Of a stretch of 64,000 nt of DNA, positions 8,132-17,738 are shown piece by piece. The translations under genes and the position numbers were made by a program. This DNA comes from Convivina praedatoris (lineage in GTDB: Bacteria; Bacillota; Bacilli; Lactobacillales; Lactobacillaceae): NCBI RefSeq assembly GCF_933208495.1, contig NZ_CAKOET010000001.1, positions 279,460-343,459 on the forward strand, in the 5' to 3' direction. Positions within the stretch are counted from its first letter, which is position 1. Each line of letters starts with the position of its first letter. The notes beneath the pieces are model-generated. The model did no database searches, had not been told where the DNA came from, and worked only from the letters and a program-made list of their open reading frames with translations.

Positions 8132-10471
8132 GTGCCCAGTAAAAAAAGAAGTTCACGCCCTAAAAAAGGGGTGAGTAAAAAGGCTGTAAAAAAAGATCAA
8201 TCAACTAATATTACCTTATTAGTTTTTATTATCATTAGCATTTTTGCTATTTTTAAAATTGGTTTGTTTGGCATCTATGCGGCCAACTGTTTACGATTCT
8301 TTGTCGGTGATCTATACCAGGTAGTCCTCGGCTTAGCCGTTATGCAGGCCCTTTATTATTTGATTATGCAAAAGCTTTACTGTCCTAGTGGGCGAATTTG
8401 GCTAGGTGGTGGTCTGCTCACCTTTTCAGCCTTTTTAGGCTCTTCAATGCTTTTTTTTAGTCAGGGAAGCTTTCCAGAACCTGGCTATACTAATCAGGTG
8501 TTACGAATTATTGGGCAAGATTTTACCAACCAAGCTGCTGGAACGCCGGTGGGGGCCGGCTTAATCGGAGCTTGGTTGTACCAATTAACTTTCCAACTGC
8601 TATCAAACATTGGTGTTATTATTTTAATTGTTTTAAGTTTGCTGGCCGGAACGGTAATTTTATTTAAAATTCCAGCCCGAGACATCGCCCAAAAAGGGAT
8701 GGTACAGGCTCAGACTCAGGTTCAAGAGTTACAAAAAAAACGTGGTCAACGGCGGGACCGTACGCCTTTATTAGCCAAAAAAGAGGGGCATGACATTGTT
8801 GATTATGGTGATGATCCCTTGGGCTTACATAAGAGCCAGCCGACAGTGGCACCGCAGTCAGAGTCAGTAACTGACCAATTGCCAGTTATGCCAGCTTCAG
8901 AACCAGTTGAGCCAGAAATTAAGTGGAATCAACCAACCAGTGATACGATTGGAACTGAAGCAGACGTTAGTACCAGTCAAACGAGTAGCGCGGTACCTGA
9001 TTTCACCAAAAATACCATCGATGAAAATTATCAATTGCCTTCAACCGATTTGTTAACTAAGACTAAACCGACTGATCAAACCAAGGAATACCAGACCTTA
9101 ACCGAAAAGTCACGTTTAGTGCATGATACTTTGCAAAGTTTTGGGGTTGAAGCCGAGGTGACTAGTGTTGCCCTCGGGCCTAGTGTTACTCAGTATGAAT
9201 TAAAGCCTGGTCAAGGAGTTAAGGTAAACCGAATTGCTAATCTGGCTGATGACTTGGCCTTAGCCTTGGCGGCTAAATCAATTCGAATTGAAGCGCCTAT
9301 TCCAGGTAAACCCTTTGTAGGAATTGAAGTCCCCAATGCGACTCAGTCAGTAGTTGGTTTTCGCGATATGATGGAACAAGTTCCTAATGACCATGAACAT
9401 CTTTTGACCGTACCACTGGGACGGGATGTAACCGGAAACATTGTTTTCGCTGATTTAGCCAGCATGCCCCACCTGCTAATTGCTGGATCAACTGGATCAG
9501 GAAAATCGGTTGGGCTAAATGGAATTATTGTTTCTTTGCTATTAAAGGCCAAACCTAGTGAAGTAAAATTGATGATGGTTGATCCCAAAGTGGTCGAATT
9601 ATCAATTTATAATGGGATTCCTCATTTGCTAACGTCCGTGGTTTCTGATCCACGAAAGGCGGCCAAGTCCTTACAAAAGTTAGTAGATGAAATGGAAAAT
9701 CGTTATCAGCTATTGGCGGAATTTGGCAAACGAAATGTCAATGAGTATAATGCTGCCGTTGACGCTCATAATCTGGCAGCTAAGGATAATGGACAAGCAG
9801 TCATGCATCGCTTGCCATACATTGTGGCGATTGTGGATGAGTTTGCCGATTTGATGAGTACAGTGGGGAGTGAAATTGAAGTTTCCATTGCTCGATTAGG
9901 GGCTAAAGCTCGTGCAGCCGGAATTCATATGATTTTGGCTACTCAGCGGCCCGATGTTAAAGTGATTAATGGTACGATTAAGAGTAATATTCCTGGACGG
10001 ATAGCCTTTAGAACTGCCTCTGGAATTGATTCTCGAACTATTTTAGATAGTAATGGAGCTGAGAAATTACTGGGCCGAGGAGATATGATTTTTGCTCCTC
10101 CTGGCAAACCCATGCAGCGAGTTCAGGGAGCCTTTATCAGTAATCAAGATGTAACTAATGTGGTTGAATTTGTAAAAAGTCAACAAGATGCAGAATACTC
10201 TGATAGTATGACAGTTACCGATGAAGAAATTGCCCAAGATGCTACGGGAACCAATCAAGGTCAGAGTGAAGATGAACTCTTCCAAGAAGCACTTGAGTTT
10301 GTCATTGGGGAGCAAAAAGCCTCGACTTCGCTCTTACAACGACGGTTCCGAATTGGTTATAACCGTGCTGCTCGCTTAATTGATGATTTAGAAGCTGCTG
10401 GTTATATCGGCCCAGCTGATGGTGCTCGTCCTCGTCAAGTTAATATTAGTCGCAGTAATAATGCAGAATAA
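8132..10471 (+). CDS. ftsK: DNA translocase FtsK/SpoIIIE
   Basis: Septum-anchored ATP-driven motor that pumps chromosome ends out of the closing septum. 779 residues: a basic N terminus, four predicted membrane segments (about 25-180), a Gln/Thr/Pro-rich linker to about 300, the alpha/beta motor with Walker A GSTGSGKS (about 451) and Walker B IVDEFADLM (about 567), and a C-terminal gamma winged-helix domain (about 710-775; FRIGYNRAARLIDDLEAAGYIGP) that reads chromosomal polarity sequences. The start is GTG at 8132 after AGGGGAGG. TATAAT at 8088-8093 is a likely -10. The gene ends at a cluster of three hairpins. Confidence 0.95.
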   Translation: MPSKKRSSRPKKGVSKKAVKKDQSTNITLLVFIIISIFAIFKIGLFGIYAANCLRFFVGDLYQVVLGLAVMQALYYLIMQKLYCPSGRIWLGGGLLTFSAFLGSSMLFFSQGSFPEPGYTNQVLRIIGQDFTNQAAGTPVGAGLIGAWLYQLTFQLLSNIGVIILIVLSLLAGTVILFKIPARDIAQKGMVQAQTQVQELQKKRGQRRDRTPLLAKKEGHDIVDYGDDPLGLHKSQPTVAPQSESVTDQLPVMPASEPVEPEIKWNQPTSDTIGTEADVSTSQTSSAVPDFTKNTIDENYQLPSTDLLTKTKPTDQTKEYQTLTEKSRLVHDTLQSFGVEAEVTSVALGPSVTQYELKPGQGVKVNRIANLADDLALALAAKSIRIEAPIPGKPFVGIEVPNATQSVVGFRDMMEQVPNDHEHLLTVPLGRDVTGNIVFADLASMPHLLIAGSTGSGKSVGLNGIIVSLLLKAKPSEVKLMMVDPKVVELSIYNGIPHLLTSVVSDPRKAAKSLQKLVDEMENRYQLLAEFGKRNVNEYNAAVDAHNLAAKDNGQAVMHRLPYIVAIVDEFADLMSTVGSEIEVSIARLGAKARAAGIHMILATQRPDVKVINGTIKSNIPGRIAFRTASGIDSRTILDSNGAEKLLGRGDMIFAPPGKPMQRVQGAFISNQDVTNVVEFVKSQQDAEYSDSMTVTDEEIAQDATGTNQGQSEDELFQEALEFVIGEQKASTSLLQRRFRIGYNRAARLIDDLEAAGYIGPADGARPRQVNISRSNNAE

Positions 10472-10475
10472 AAAA

Positions 10476-10567
10476 AGAAGCCAGAATCCTATTAGGATTG
10501 ACTTCTGATCAAGAGCTCTGTCTTAAATAGAGCTGGAAGGGATAACTTTAAATGGTTATCCTTTTTT
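10476..10567. terminator. Three consecutive hairpins after ftsK, the last a terminator
   Basis: Hairpin 1: AGAAG (10476-10480) and AATCCT (10485-10490) pair with AGGATT (10494-10499) and CTTCT (10502-10506). Hairpin 2: AGCTCT (10514-10519) with AGAGCT (10529-10534). Hairpin 3: AAGGGATAAC (10537-10546) with GTTATCCTTT (10555-10564), followed by T's. The third is a standard terminator; the role of the first two is unclear. The region also ends the convergent minus-strand operon. Confidence 0.7.
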
Positions 10568-11057
10568 ATTTGGTAAAAATAGGTTTAATTTGAGCGGCAA
10601 ATTGACCATCTGAATCATTAACAAAAGGGATATAGTCTTGCCAGTATTGATCAGATAAGAGCACTGGCCGGGCAATTTCGTCTGGAATATATTGGCGAGG
10701 AACTCCCTGTTGATCATCACGGGGACCGTCATAGTTTTTTAGAAAATCCTGTAATTTTTTTTCAATTACCAAGGCTTGTGGGCCAAACCAGTTATAGGGT
10801 TCTCGATGAATCTGGGCATCATCAACGTTGAAAATACCCGCTTGATCATTGACGGCAAAGGGGTGGACCAGACTAACTAAAGTCACTTGACTGGCAGTTA
10901 TGGCTACGATGGCACCGGCCATTTCGGATGGCAGTTGCGGACTGTCATTTTTCTGGGCAGCTAGCAGATATAAACCATCGGCTAGTTGATTGAGCTGGAC
11001 CTCTTTTCCTAGAAAAATAGTCAGGAGTTGCGTGGGACTAACGGTAATCGCTTGCAT
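10566..11057 (-). CDS. Hypothetical protein downstream of adenine deaminase
   Basis: I do not recognise a family. The 163-residue, acidic, soluble-looking protein has no signal peptide or membrane segment; notable stretches are QLADGLYLLAAQK, a beta-rich middle (AGAIVAITASQVTLVSLVHPF), and a C-terminal half with GPRDDQQGVPRQYIPDEIA. It begins 2 nt after the adenine deaminase stop codon on the same strand, so the two are almost certainly co-transcribed, and a role connected with purine salvage is possible but not shown. It shares a terminator region with ftsK. Confidence 0.75.
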   Translation of the reverse strand: MQAITVSPTQLLTIFLGKEVQLNQLADGLYLLAAQKNDSPQLPSEMAGAIVAITASQVTLVSLVHPFAVNDQAGIFNVDDAQIHREPYNWFGPQALVIEKKLQDFLKNYDGPRDDQQGVPRQYIPDEIARPVLLSDQYWQDYIPFVNDSDGQFAAQIKPIFTK

Positions 11058-11059
11058 AT

Positions 11060-12718
11060 TTAAACCTCTTGAATTTTAATAAATTTGAACTGTTCAAAAT
11101 CAAAGAGTCCTTGATCGGTAATTTTTAGACTTGGAATAACCGGCAAAGCCATAAAGGAGAGGGTTAAGAATGGGTCAAAGTCCAGGTCGCTCAAGGCTGC
11201 AAAAGCAGTTAATAGTTCTTGGTGCTTTTTAATGACAGTTTCAAATGGTTGATCAGACATTAAGCCACCAATAGTCAGTGGTAGTGTCGTGATTTGTCCT
11301 TGGTGAACGACAACTTGGCCACCACCGATTTCTTTTAAGGTTTGAATGGCTATGAAAATGTCGGCATCGTTATCACCGGCAGCGATTACATTATGCGAAT
11401 CATGGGCAATACTAGAGGCAATCGCTCCTTGCTGAATTTTTAAGCCTTGAATAATTCCCAGGCCGTAGCCTAAATTATGATAGCGTTCAACCACGACAAT
11501 CTTAGCAAAATCTTGATTTGGTACAAAATAGCCATCCTCAACTGGTACCGGCACGCGTAAATGCTTGGTGGTGATGTGATGAGGCATAATTTTGATTATG
11601 TTGGCTGGCTTTTGTGCTTGTAAGGGCAAGGCTAAATCAGATAAGGCCAAAGTAAAGTCAAACCGGCGATCGATTAAACTCAAAATTGGTTGGGCTTGAT
11701 TTTCGAACCACTGACCAGCGACCATGACATCTTTGATTTGAACCTCATCTCCAGGTTGAATGATTAATAAATCCGCCACATAGCCGGGTGCCAAGGCTCC
11801 AACCTGGTCAATATGTTGGGCCTGAGCGGCATTATAAGAAGCCATTTTATAAACTAGGGCTGGATTTAAACCAGCCTGAAGAGCTAATTTAACATTATAG
11901 TTAATTGAACCCTCGTTTTGAATATCGCCAGCTGTTTTATCATCAGTAGCAAAGGAAAACCGGCTTTCATTTTTTTCGTTAATAGCTGGGAGTAAGGCTA
12001 GCTCATCTCGTTCGACGGTACCTTCGCGGACAAAGACGTTAAAACCAGCACGGACTCTATCTAGCGCCTCTTGGGCAGTACTAGCCTCATGGTCGGTATC
12101 AATCCCGTGTTTACGGTAGACAGCCAGTTGAGCAGGAGTTAGACCAGCGCCATGACCATCGGCATGTTTACCAGCTCTCTGGGCATCCTTAATCTTGGCT
12201 AACATATCGTCATCTTGGTGAGCAACAGCTGGATAATCCATTACCTCAGCTAGACCATTTACCTGTGGGTTGTCATAAAAAGGCTTTAAATCAGCGGCCC
12301 TTAATGTTGCTCCGGCATGTTCAAAGGGGGCTGCTGGCACACTGGAAGGTAGCATATAGTGAATATGTAGCGGCGTATTTTGGCTGGTTGATAGCATGTA
12401 ATCAATACCTTTTGTGCCGGCTACACTAGCAATTTCGTGAGGATCGGCAAAAATACGAGTGACGCCATTTTGTAAACTCAGCCGCCCAAATTCACTTGGC
12501 GTTAACAAGGAACTTTCAATGTGAACGTGTCCGTCGATAAAACCCGGTACAACATAGGCTCCTTGGGCATCATAGGTTTGTTGAGCTTGCCAATCATCTC
12601 GTTTACCACAATAAACGATTGTTTCTCCGTCAATCCAAAGATCGGTTTTGATAAATTCTTGATTAAAAACATCTAAAATCTGGCCGTTAATAATCTTCCA
12701 GCTGATGGTTGTACCCAT
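11060..12718 (-). CDS. ade: Adenine deaminase
   Basis: Converts adenine to hypoxanthine and ammonia in purine salvage. The 552-residue protein is of the AdeC type in the amidohydrolase superfamily: N-terminal beta domain (ISWKIINGQILDVFNQEF), the metal-binding PGFIDGHVHIESSLLTP motif, ADPHEIASVAG, the central GHADGHGAGL-like histidine region (KHADGHGAGLTPAQL), FATDDKTAGDI and the C-terminal GNNDADI-like region (IAAGDNDADIFIAI). Start ATG at 12716-12718, preceded by GGAGGAAGA. First gene of a two-gene minus-strand operon diverging from glmS; no purine riboswitch fits in the short upstream gap. Confidence 0.93.
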   Translation of the reverse strand: MGTTISWKIINGQILDVFNQEFIKTDLWIDGETIVYCGKRDDWQAQQTYDAQGAYVVPGFIDGHVHIESSLLTPSEFGRLSLQNGVTRIFADPHEIASVAGTKGIDYMLSTSQNTPLHIHYMLPSSVPAAPFEHAGATLRAADLKPFYDNPQVNGLAEVMDYPAVAHQDDDMLAKIKDAQRAGKHADGHGAGLTPAQLAVYRKHGIDTDHEASTAQEALDRVRAGFNVFVREGTVERDELALLPAINEKNESRFSFATDDKTAGDIQNEGSINYNVKLALQAGLNPALVYKMASYNAAQAQHIDQVGALAPGYVADLLIIQPGDEVQIKDVMVAGQWFENQAQPILSLIDRRFDFTLALSDLALPLQAQKPANIIKIMPHHITTKHLRVPVPVEDGYFVPNQDFAKIVVVERYHNLGYGLGIIQGLKIQQGAIASSIAHDSHNVIAAGDNDADIFIAIQTLKEIGGGQVVVHQGQITTLPLTIGGLMSDQPFETVIKKHQELLTAFAALSDLDFDPFLTLSFMALPVIPSLKITDQGLFDFEQFKFIKIQEV

Positions 12719-12810
12719 GACTATCTTCCTCCTTATAATTGGCTTTTAGTTTATCATAGTTTCGGTTTAAAGGTTGACTCGTGTTGTCTATACCAATTAT
12801 TAAAAACAAG

Positions 12811-12839
12811 TTGACCAACGTCCTTATATCCTTTAAAAT
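12811..12839 (+). promoter_or_regulatory. glmS promoter
   Basis: TTGACC (12811-12816), 17-nt spacer, TAAAAT (12834-12839); predicted leader only about 50 nt. Confidence 0.75.
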
Positions 12840-12898
12840 AGGCTCTGTTGAATTTTTAAAAAGTTAAACCAATATGTGTGAAAGTGAGAACGAGTATT

Positions 12899-14704
12899 AT
12901 GTGTGGAATTGTTGGTGTTACTGGTGTCGGGAATGCCTTGCCTTATTTGCTAAGGGGACTGGAAAAATTGGAATACCGTGGTTATGACTCCGCTGGGGTA
13001 TATTTAGCTAATCCTGATGGAACCGACTTTTTAGTTAAAGAAAAGGGTCGCGTTAGTGCTTTAGTCGCTGAGGCACAGGCTCAAGGTGTCTATGGGACGG
13101 CTGGTATTGCCCACACGCGTTGGGCTACTCACGGTAACGTATCCGTTGAAAATGCGCACCCTCAAGCTTCTAGTGATCATCGCTTTCATTTGGTGCACAA
13201 TGGCGTAATTGAAAACTATCAAGAATTACAAGGACAATATTTAGCCGATGTTACTTTTGCTTCACAAACTGATACCGAAATTGCCGTTCAATTAGTGGAT
13301 AAGTTTGCCAAAGAAGAACAACTTTCCACACGAGATGCCTTTGCTAAGATGATTAGTCTTTTGGATGGTAACTCAGCTTATGGTTTCCTACTGATGGATA
13401 GTCAAGAGCCCGATACCTTGTATGTGGCTAAGAAAAAGAGTCCTTTATTAATTGGGGTTTCTGATCACGGCAATGCGGTAACTTCTGATGCAGCGGCTAT
13501 GTTGGATATGACTGCTGATTTTATTGAATTAATGGATGGTGATATTGCCCTAGTTAAGCCTAATTCAGTTGAAATTTTTGGGGCTGACGGACAGGCTGTT
13601 GATCGCAAACCTTTCCACTTGGATATCGACCCAGCTCAAACTGATAAGGGTGCTTATCCTTACTATATGCTGAAAGAAATTGACGAGCAAGCCGTTGTCG
13701 CTCGGACTTTAGCCGGTCATTATTTTAATGACGAAGGTGAAATTGTTGGGATTGGTTGTGGTATCGGCGATACCATTAAGCAAGCTGATCGGCTTTACAT
13801 CATTGCGGCCGGAACCTCTTATCATGCTGGATTGGTGGGAAAGCGTTACTTTGAAAATTGGGCCAATATTCCAACTGAAGTGCATATCGCTTCTGAATTT
13901 GCTTATGATCAACCGCTTCTTAGCGAGCATCCCTTCTTTATTTTCTTGAGTCAATCTGGTGAAACCGCTGATTCACGTGAAGTTTTGGATAATATTAAAC
14001 GCCAAGGTTTCCCAACCTTAACCATCGCCAATGTCATGAACTCAACTCTAACACGTGAAGCAGACTTTGCTTTGCCAGTATTGGCTGGACCAGAAATTGC
14101 GGTAGCATCAACTAAGGCGTATACCGCTCAAATTATTGTTCAAGCAATTTTAGCCTACTCATTAGGTGATGTTGAACTGGATTTGAAACAAGAGCTGGCT
14201 AAAGTTGCTGTCGAAATTCAGGCCATCACTGATGAAAAAATGACTTTTCAAGCAATTGCTGAAAGTGCTTTGCAGAATCAACATTCTGCCTTTTATATCG
14301 GTCGTGGTATGGATGCAGCTGTGGCTTTGGAGGCGGCTTTGAAGTTAAAGGAAATTTCTTATATTCAAACTGAAGGATTTGCTGCTGGTGAATTAAAGCA
14401 CGGTACTATTTCTTTGATTGAAGAGGGAACTCCTGTTTTTGCCTTGTTAACGCAGGCTAAGACTGCCGGTTTGCTTCGTGGAGAAGTTGCCCAGGTAGCT
14501 GCCCGTGGTGCTAATACGATTACGATTTCATCTAAGAGCTTGGCTCGCCCTGACGATGCCTATGTTTTGCCCGAAGTTGATGAACTCTTGATGCCCTTGT
14601 TAGCTGTCATTCCAGCGCAATTGATTGCCTATTATGCTACCTTGGCTCGTGGATTAGATGTTGATCGACCACGTAACTTGGCCAAGAGCGTGACCGTTCA
14701 ATAA
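12899..14704 (+). CDS. glmS: Glutamine--fructose-6-phosphate aminotransferase (isomerizing)
   Basis: First step of UDP-GlcNAc synthesis: fructose-6-phosphate plus glutamine gives glucosamine-6-phosphate. The start is ATG 12899, because the family requires the catalytic Cys as residue 2 (MCGIVGVTG); an upstream in-frame GTG at 12878 would add seven residues and block it. 601 residues: Ntn glutaminase domain (1 to about 240; GYDSAGV, HTRWATHG, HNGVIENY) and two SIS sugar-isomerase domains (from about 285 and 455; GTSYHAGL, SQSGETADSREVL, STKAYTAQ) ending in DRPRNLAKSVTVQ. The leader is too short for a glmS ribozyme, so regulation differs from Bacillus. Confidence 0.96.
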   Translation: MCGIVGVTGVGNALPYLLRGLEKLEYRGYDSAGVYLANPDGTDFLVKEKGRVSALVAEAQAQGVYGTAGIAHTRWATHGNVSVENAHPQASSDHRFHLVHNGVIENYQELQGQYLADVTFASQTDTEIAVQLVDKFAKEEQLSTRDAFAKMISLLDGNSAYGFLLMDSQEPDTLYVAKKKSPLLIGVSDHGNAVTSDAAAMLDMTADFIELMDGDIALVKPNSVEIFGADGQAVDRKPFHLDIDPAQTDKGAYPYYMLKEIDEQAVVARTLAGHYFNDEGEIVGIGCGIGDTIKQADRLYIIAAGTSYHAGLVGKRYFENWANIPTEVHIASEFAYDQPLLSEHPFFIFLSQSGETADSREVLDNIKRQGFPTLTIANVMNSTLTREADFALPVLAGPEIAVASTKAYTAQIIVQAILAYSLGDVELDLKQELAKVAVEIQAITDEKMTFQAIAESALQNQHSAFYIGRGMDAAVALEAALKLKEISYIQTEGFAAGELKHGTISLIEEGTPVFALLTQAKTAGLLRGEVAQVAARGANTITISSKSLARPDDAYVLPEVDELLMPLLAVIPAQLIAYYATLARGLDVDRPRNLAKSVTVQ

Positions 14705-14728
14705 ACTCTTATATAAACTACAGTTTGG

Positions 14729-14755
14729 CAGTCGGACAAATTCCGGCTGTTTTTT
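14729..14755 (+). terminator. Terminator of glmS
   Basis: Stem CAGTCGG / CCGGCTG (one G-T pair) with a 7-nt loop, then TTTTTT. Confidence 0.88.
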
Positions 14756-14782
14756 GTGCCAAATTGTTGCTTCTGGTAGAAT
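14754..14782 (+). promoter_or_regulatory. Promoter of the uppS-cdsA-rseP-proS series
   Basis: TTGTGC (14754-14759), 17-nt spacer, TAGAAT (14777-14782) with the TGG extension. It starts inside the glmS terminator T run. Confidence 0.65.
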
Positions 14783-14826
14783 GGAAGGGAAAGTATCTTC
14801 TTAAAAATAGATAGGAGGAAAGCGTT

Positions 14827-15594
14827 TTGGCGCTTTTTACTAAAAAGATTGACGATACAGATCAAACACTTGATTTAAAAATTCCGCACCACCTAGCCAT
14901 CATCATGGATGGCAATGGTCGGTGGGCTAAAAAACGGTTGCTCAATCGGGTTGCTGGCCATAAGGTTGGGGTGGATGCGGTTAAAAAAATCACGATTGCG
15001 GCCCAAGCAATGGGGGTAGAGGTTTTAAGTCTTTATGCTTTTTCGACTGAAAATTGGTCCCGTCCACAAGACGAAGTATCTTTCTTAATGAAATTACCAA
15101 TTTCTTTTTTTGAACGATTTGTACCGGATTTAATTGCCAATAATGTTCGTATGCAGGCGATGGGTGATTTAACTGCCTTGCCAGTGGCTACCCAAAAAGC
15201 AGTAGCTGATGCGGTACAAGCTACGCAGAAAAATACTGGGATGATTTTAAATTTTGCGCTTAATTATGGTGGTCAAGCTGATATTATTCAAGCGACTCAA
15301 AGCCTAGTCGAACAGGTAAAGACTGGGCAATTAGATGCTAGTCAGATTGATCAAGAACACTTTGAAGCGGCCTTGCAAACTGCTTCCTTAGGGGATTTAG
15401 CTAATCCTGATTTAGTTATTCGAACTTCTGGGGAACAACGGTTAAGTAACTTTTTAACCTATCAATCTGCTTATAGTGAACTTTATTTTACTGATACTCT
15501 TTGGCCGGATTTTGATCAACAAGATCTCCAAAAAGCCATTGAATCATACACCAAGCGTGATCGGCGTTTTGGTGGTTTAAACGTTAGAAAGTGA
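14827..15594 (+). CDS. uppS: Isoprenyl transferase (undecaprenyl pyrophosphate synthase)
   Basis: Makes the C55 carrier lipid precursor for cell-wall synthesis from farnesyl and isopentenyl pyrophosphates. The 255-residue cis-prenyltransferase has the catalytic Asp in AIIMDGNGRWAKKR (about 24-37), the YAFSTENWSRP block, LNFALNYGGQADI and the C-terminal DLVIRTSGEQRLSNFL and RDRRFGGL motifs. The start is TTG at 14827 with a strong AGGAGGAAA upstream. cdsA follows almost directly, as in other Firmicutes. Confidence 0.95.
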   Translation: MALFTKKIDDTDQTLDLKIPHHLAIIMDGNGRWAKKRLLNRVAGHKVGVDAVKKITIAAQAMGVEVLSLYAFSTENWSRPQDEVSFLMKLPISFFERFVPDLIANNVRMQAMGDLTALPVATQKAVADAVQATQKNTGMILNFALNYGGQADIIQATQSLVEQVKTGQLDASQIDQEHFEAALQTASLGDLANPDLVIRTSGEQRLSNFLTYQSAYSELYFTDTLWPDFDQQDLQKAIESYTKRDRRFGGLNVRK

Positions 15595-15605
15595 GTTATT
15601 GCTCT

Positions 15606-16403
15606 ATGAAAACACGAGTTATTACGGCCATTGTGGCCCTTGCCGTTTTTATTCCGATTTTAATTATTGGCCAAATGCCGCTTTTAATTTTGTCACTTGG
15701 CTTAGGAATTGTAGCTATGAGTGAAATTTTACGGATGACTCATAGTTATCTGATTTCTTTTGAAGCAATCATCTCTTACGTTGGTGTTATGGCAGTTATT
15801 ATTCCTAACTATCTATGGCATTCAGCTGATTTACCACTAACCATGTCAGCCCAAACCGTTATGTATACGATTGGTTTTTTGCTTTTAGTTCGGACGGTTT
15901 TTAGTCGTAATCATTTCAACTATGATGATGCCGGCGTTTTGTTCCTATCAATGATTTATATTGGGACTGGTTTTCACTACTTCTTCCAAGCCGATAGTAA
16001 GAGTTTAGCTACAGTATTGTTTGGTATGTTAATTGTTTGGATTACCGATTCAGGAGCCTACATGGTTGGTCGTCAAATCGGTAAGCACAAATTAGCCCCT
16101 CAAATCAGTCCTAATAAAACTTGGGAAGGTTCCATTGGCGGGTCATTGTTAGCAGCAATTATTGTGCCGGCCATTTATGCTTCAATGCATTTAATTAGCT
16201 ATAACTACATTGAAATTCTTGGTTTAGCGATTGTTTTGTCAATTGGTGGTCAAATTGGAGATTTAATTGAATCGGCTTTGAAGCGTTACTTTAAGGTCAA
16301 GGATTCAGGAAATATTTTACCGGGTCATGGCGGTATTTTAGATCGTTTTGATTCGATGTTAGTGGTGATGCCCCTGATGTCAATTTTGGGTATGCTTCGT
16401 TAA
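15606..16403 (+). CDS. cdsA: Phosphatidate cytidylyltransferase
   Basis: Integral membrane enzyme that makes CDP-diacylglycerol from phosphatidate and CTP, the branch point of phospholipid synthesis. 265 residues with about eight hydrophobic segments and the CDS signature near the C terminus (ESALKRYFKVKDSGNILPGHGG, then ILDRFDS). GTG at 15591 overlaps the uppS stop codon, but ATG 15606 gives the usual MKTRVITAIVAL start and has AAAGTGAG upstream. Part of uppS-cdsA-rseP-proS. Confidence 0.93.
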   Translation: MKTRVITAIVALAVFIPILIIGQMPLLILSLGLGIVAMSEILRMTHSYLISFEAIISYVGVMAVIIPNYLWHSADLPLTMSAQTVMYTIGFLLLVRTVFSRNHFNYDDAGVLFLSMIYIGTGFHYFFQADSKSLATVLFGMLIVWITDSGAYMVGRQIGKHKLAPQISPNKTWEGSIGGSLLAAIIVPAIYASMHLISYNYIEILGLAIVLSIGGQIGDLIESALKRYFKVKDSGNILPGHGGILDRFDSMLVVMPLMSILGMLR

Positions 16404-16440
16404 GATTAGCGTGTAAACGTAATCTGAAAGGGTTATTGCG

Positions 16441-17694
16441 ATGTCATTTACAACCATCATTGCCTTTATTTTTGTTTTTGGAATTTTAGTCACTGTCCAT
16501 GAGTTTGGCCACTTCATTGTCGCTAAACGGGCCGGTGTTTTGGTCCGTGAATTTGCGATTGGAATGGGTCCTAAATTATTGAGTTGGCAACGAAATGGGA
16601 CTGCTTATGTGATTCGTTTGTTACCAGTGGGTGGTTACGTTCGAATGGCTGGTACCGATGAAGAGGCAGATTTAGAGCCAGGTCAACAATTACGGTTAAC
16701 TTTTAATGATCAACAAGAAATTATTAAAATGGATACTCGGGTTGATCAAGAACAGGCGGGGATGGTTTTCCGAGTCGATAACTTTGATTTAACCGATCAA
16801 TTAACCCTAAGTGGTTACGGCTTAGATTCTGAAGAACTGGTTACCTATACTGTTAACCACGATGCCCATATCATTCAAAAGAATGGCCTATCCTTACAAA
16901 TTGCGCCTCGGGATACCTGGGTTCAAAGTGCTAAAATTTCCAAACGGTTAGCAATTAATTTTGCTGGTCCTTTAATGAATTTTGTCTTGGCGCTCGTACT
17001 ATCAATTGTCTACGGATTAATGCAACCGGGAATTAATCTAAACGAACCGATTATTGGCGGTGTAATTAATGGACAACCAGCCCAGCAGGCAGGAATTAAG
17101 ACTGGGGATCAAGTAGTCAAAATTAACAATATTAAAGTAGAGACGTGGCATGACATAGCCACCCAGATTAGTCAAAGTCAGGAACATTCATTACAGATAA
17201 CCGTAAAAAGAGATCAAGGTCAAAAAACGATTACGGTTGATCCAGTGGGCACCAAGGATGATTCAACCAAACAAGCTCACATTGGCATTACGCCCAAGGT
17301 CTATACGGACTTGTGGTCACGCTTACAATTTGGTATAAGTAATACAGTTAATATAGCAATGCAGGTTTTGAACGCCTTGAAATACATGGTAACTGGTCAT
17401 TTTAGCTTGAACCAATTAGGCGGACCAGTGATGATGGCTCGTGTCACTTCGCAAGCCAGCCAAGCTGGTATAGTAACGGTGATTGGTTTGATGGCCGCCT
17501 TATCTATTAATTTGGGAATCATGAATTTGTTGCCCATTCCACCGTTGGATGGTGGTAAATTATTAATTGACAGTATTGAAGGAGTGTTGGGGCGTCCTTT
17601 GCCACCAGTAGTCCAGAATGCAATCGGTCTAACGGGCGCAGGCTTGTTGATGCTCTTAATGATTGCCGTTACAATTAATGATATTTTGCGTTAA
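16441..17694 (+). CDS. rseP: RIP zinc metalloprotease RseP/RasP
   Basis: Site-2 intramembrane protease that cleaves anti-sigma factors and leftover signal peptides. 417 residues with the zinc motif HEFGH at 20-24 in the first membrane segment, a PDZ domain (about 200-275; QPAQQAGIKTGDQVVKIN), the third metal ligand in NLLPIPPLDGGK (about 358-369) and further membrane segments at both ends. Start ATG follows AAAGGG. Lies between cdsA and proS, the usual order. Confidence 0.94.
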   Translation: MSFTTIIAFIFVFGILVTVHEFGHFIVAKRAGVLVREFAIGMGPKLLSWQRNGTAYVIRLLPVGGYVRMAGTDEEADLEPGQQLRLTFNDQQEIIKMDTRVDQEQAGMVFRVDNFDLTDQLTLSGYGLDSEELVTYTVNHDAHIIQKNGLSLQIAPRDTWVQSAKISKRLAINFAGPLMNFVLALVLSIVYGLMQPGINLNEPIIGGVINGQPAQQAGIKTGDQVVKINNIKVETWHDIATQISQSQEHSLQITVKRDQGQKTITVDPVGTKDDSTKQAHIGITPKVYTDLWSRLQFGISNTVNIAMQVLNALKYMVTGHFSLNQLGGPVMMARVTSQASQAGIVTVIGLMAALSINLGIMNLLPIPPLDGGKLLIDSIEGVLGRPLPPVVQNAIGLTGAGLLMLLMIAVTINDILR

Positions 17695-17738
17695 AAATGG
17701 CGATTGCCATTGTACATAATTAGAATGAAGGGAATTTT

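Noticed and set aside
12719..12780. Purine riboswitch before ade
   Set aside because: The gap is about 60 nt up to the glmS promoter region and no aptamer core is seen.
12840..12898. glmS ribozyme before glmS
   Set aside because: The predicted leader is only about 50 nt, too short, and the ribozyme core is absent.
17695..17738. T-box leader before proS
   Set aside because: Only 44 nt separate rseP and proS; no T-box consensus or terminator is present.
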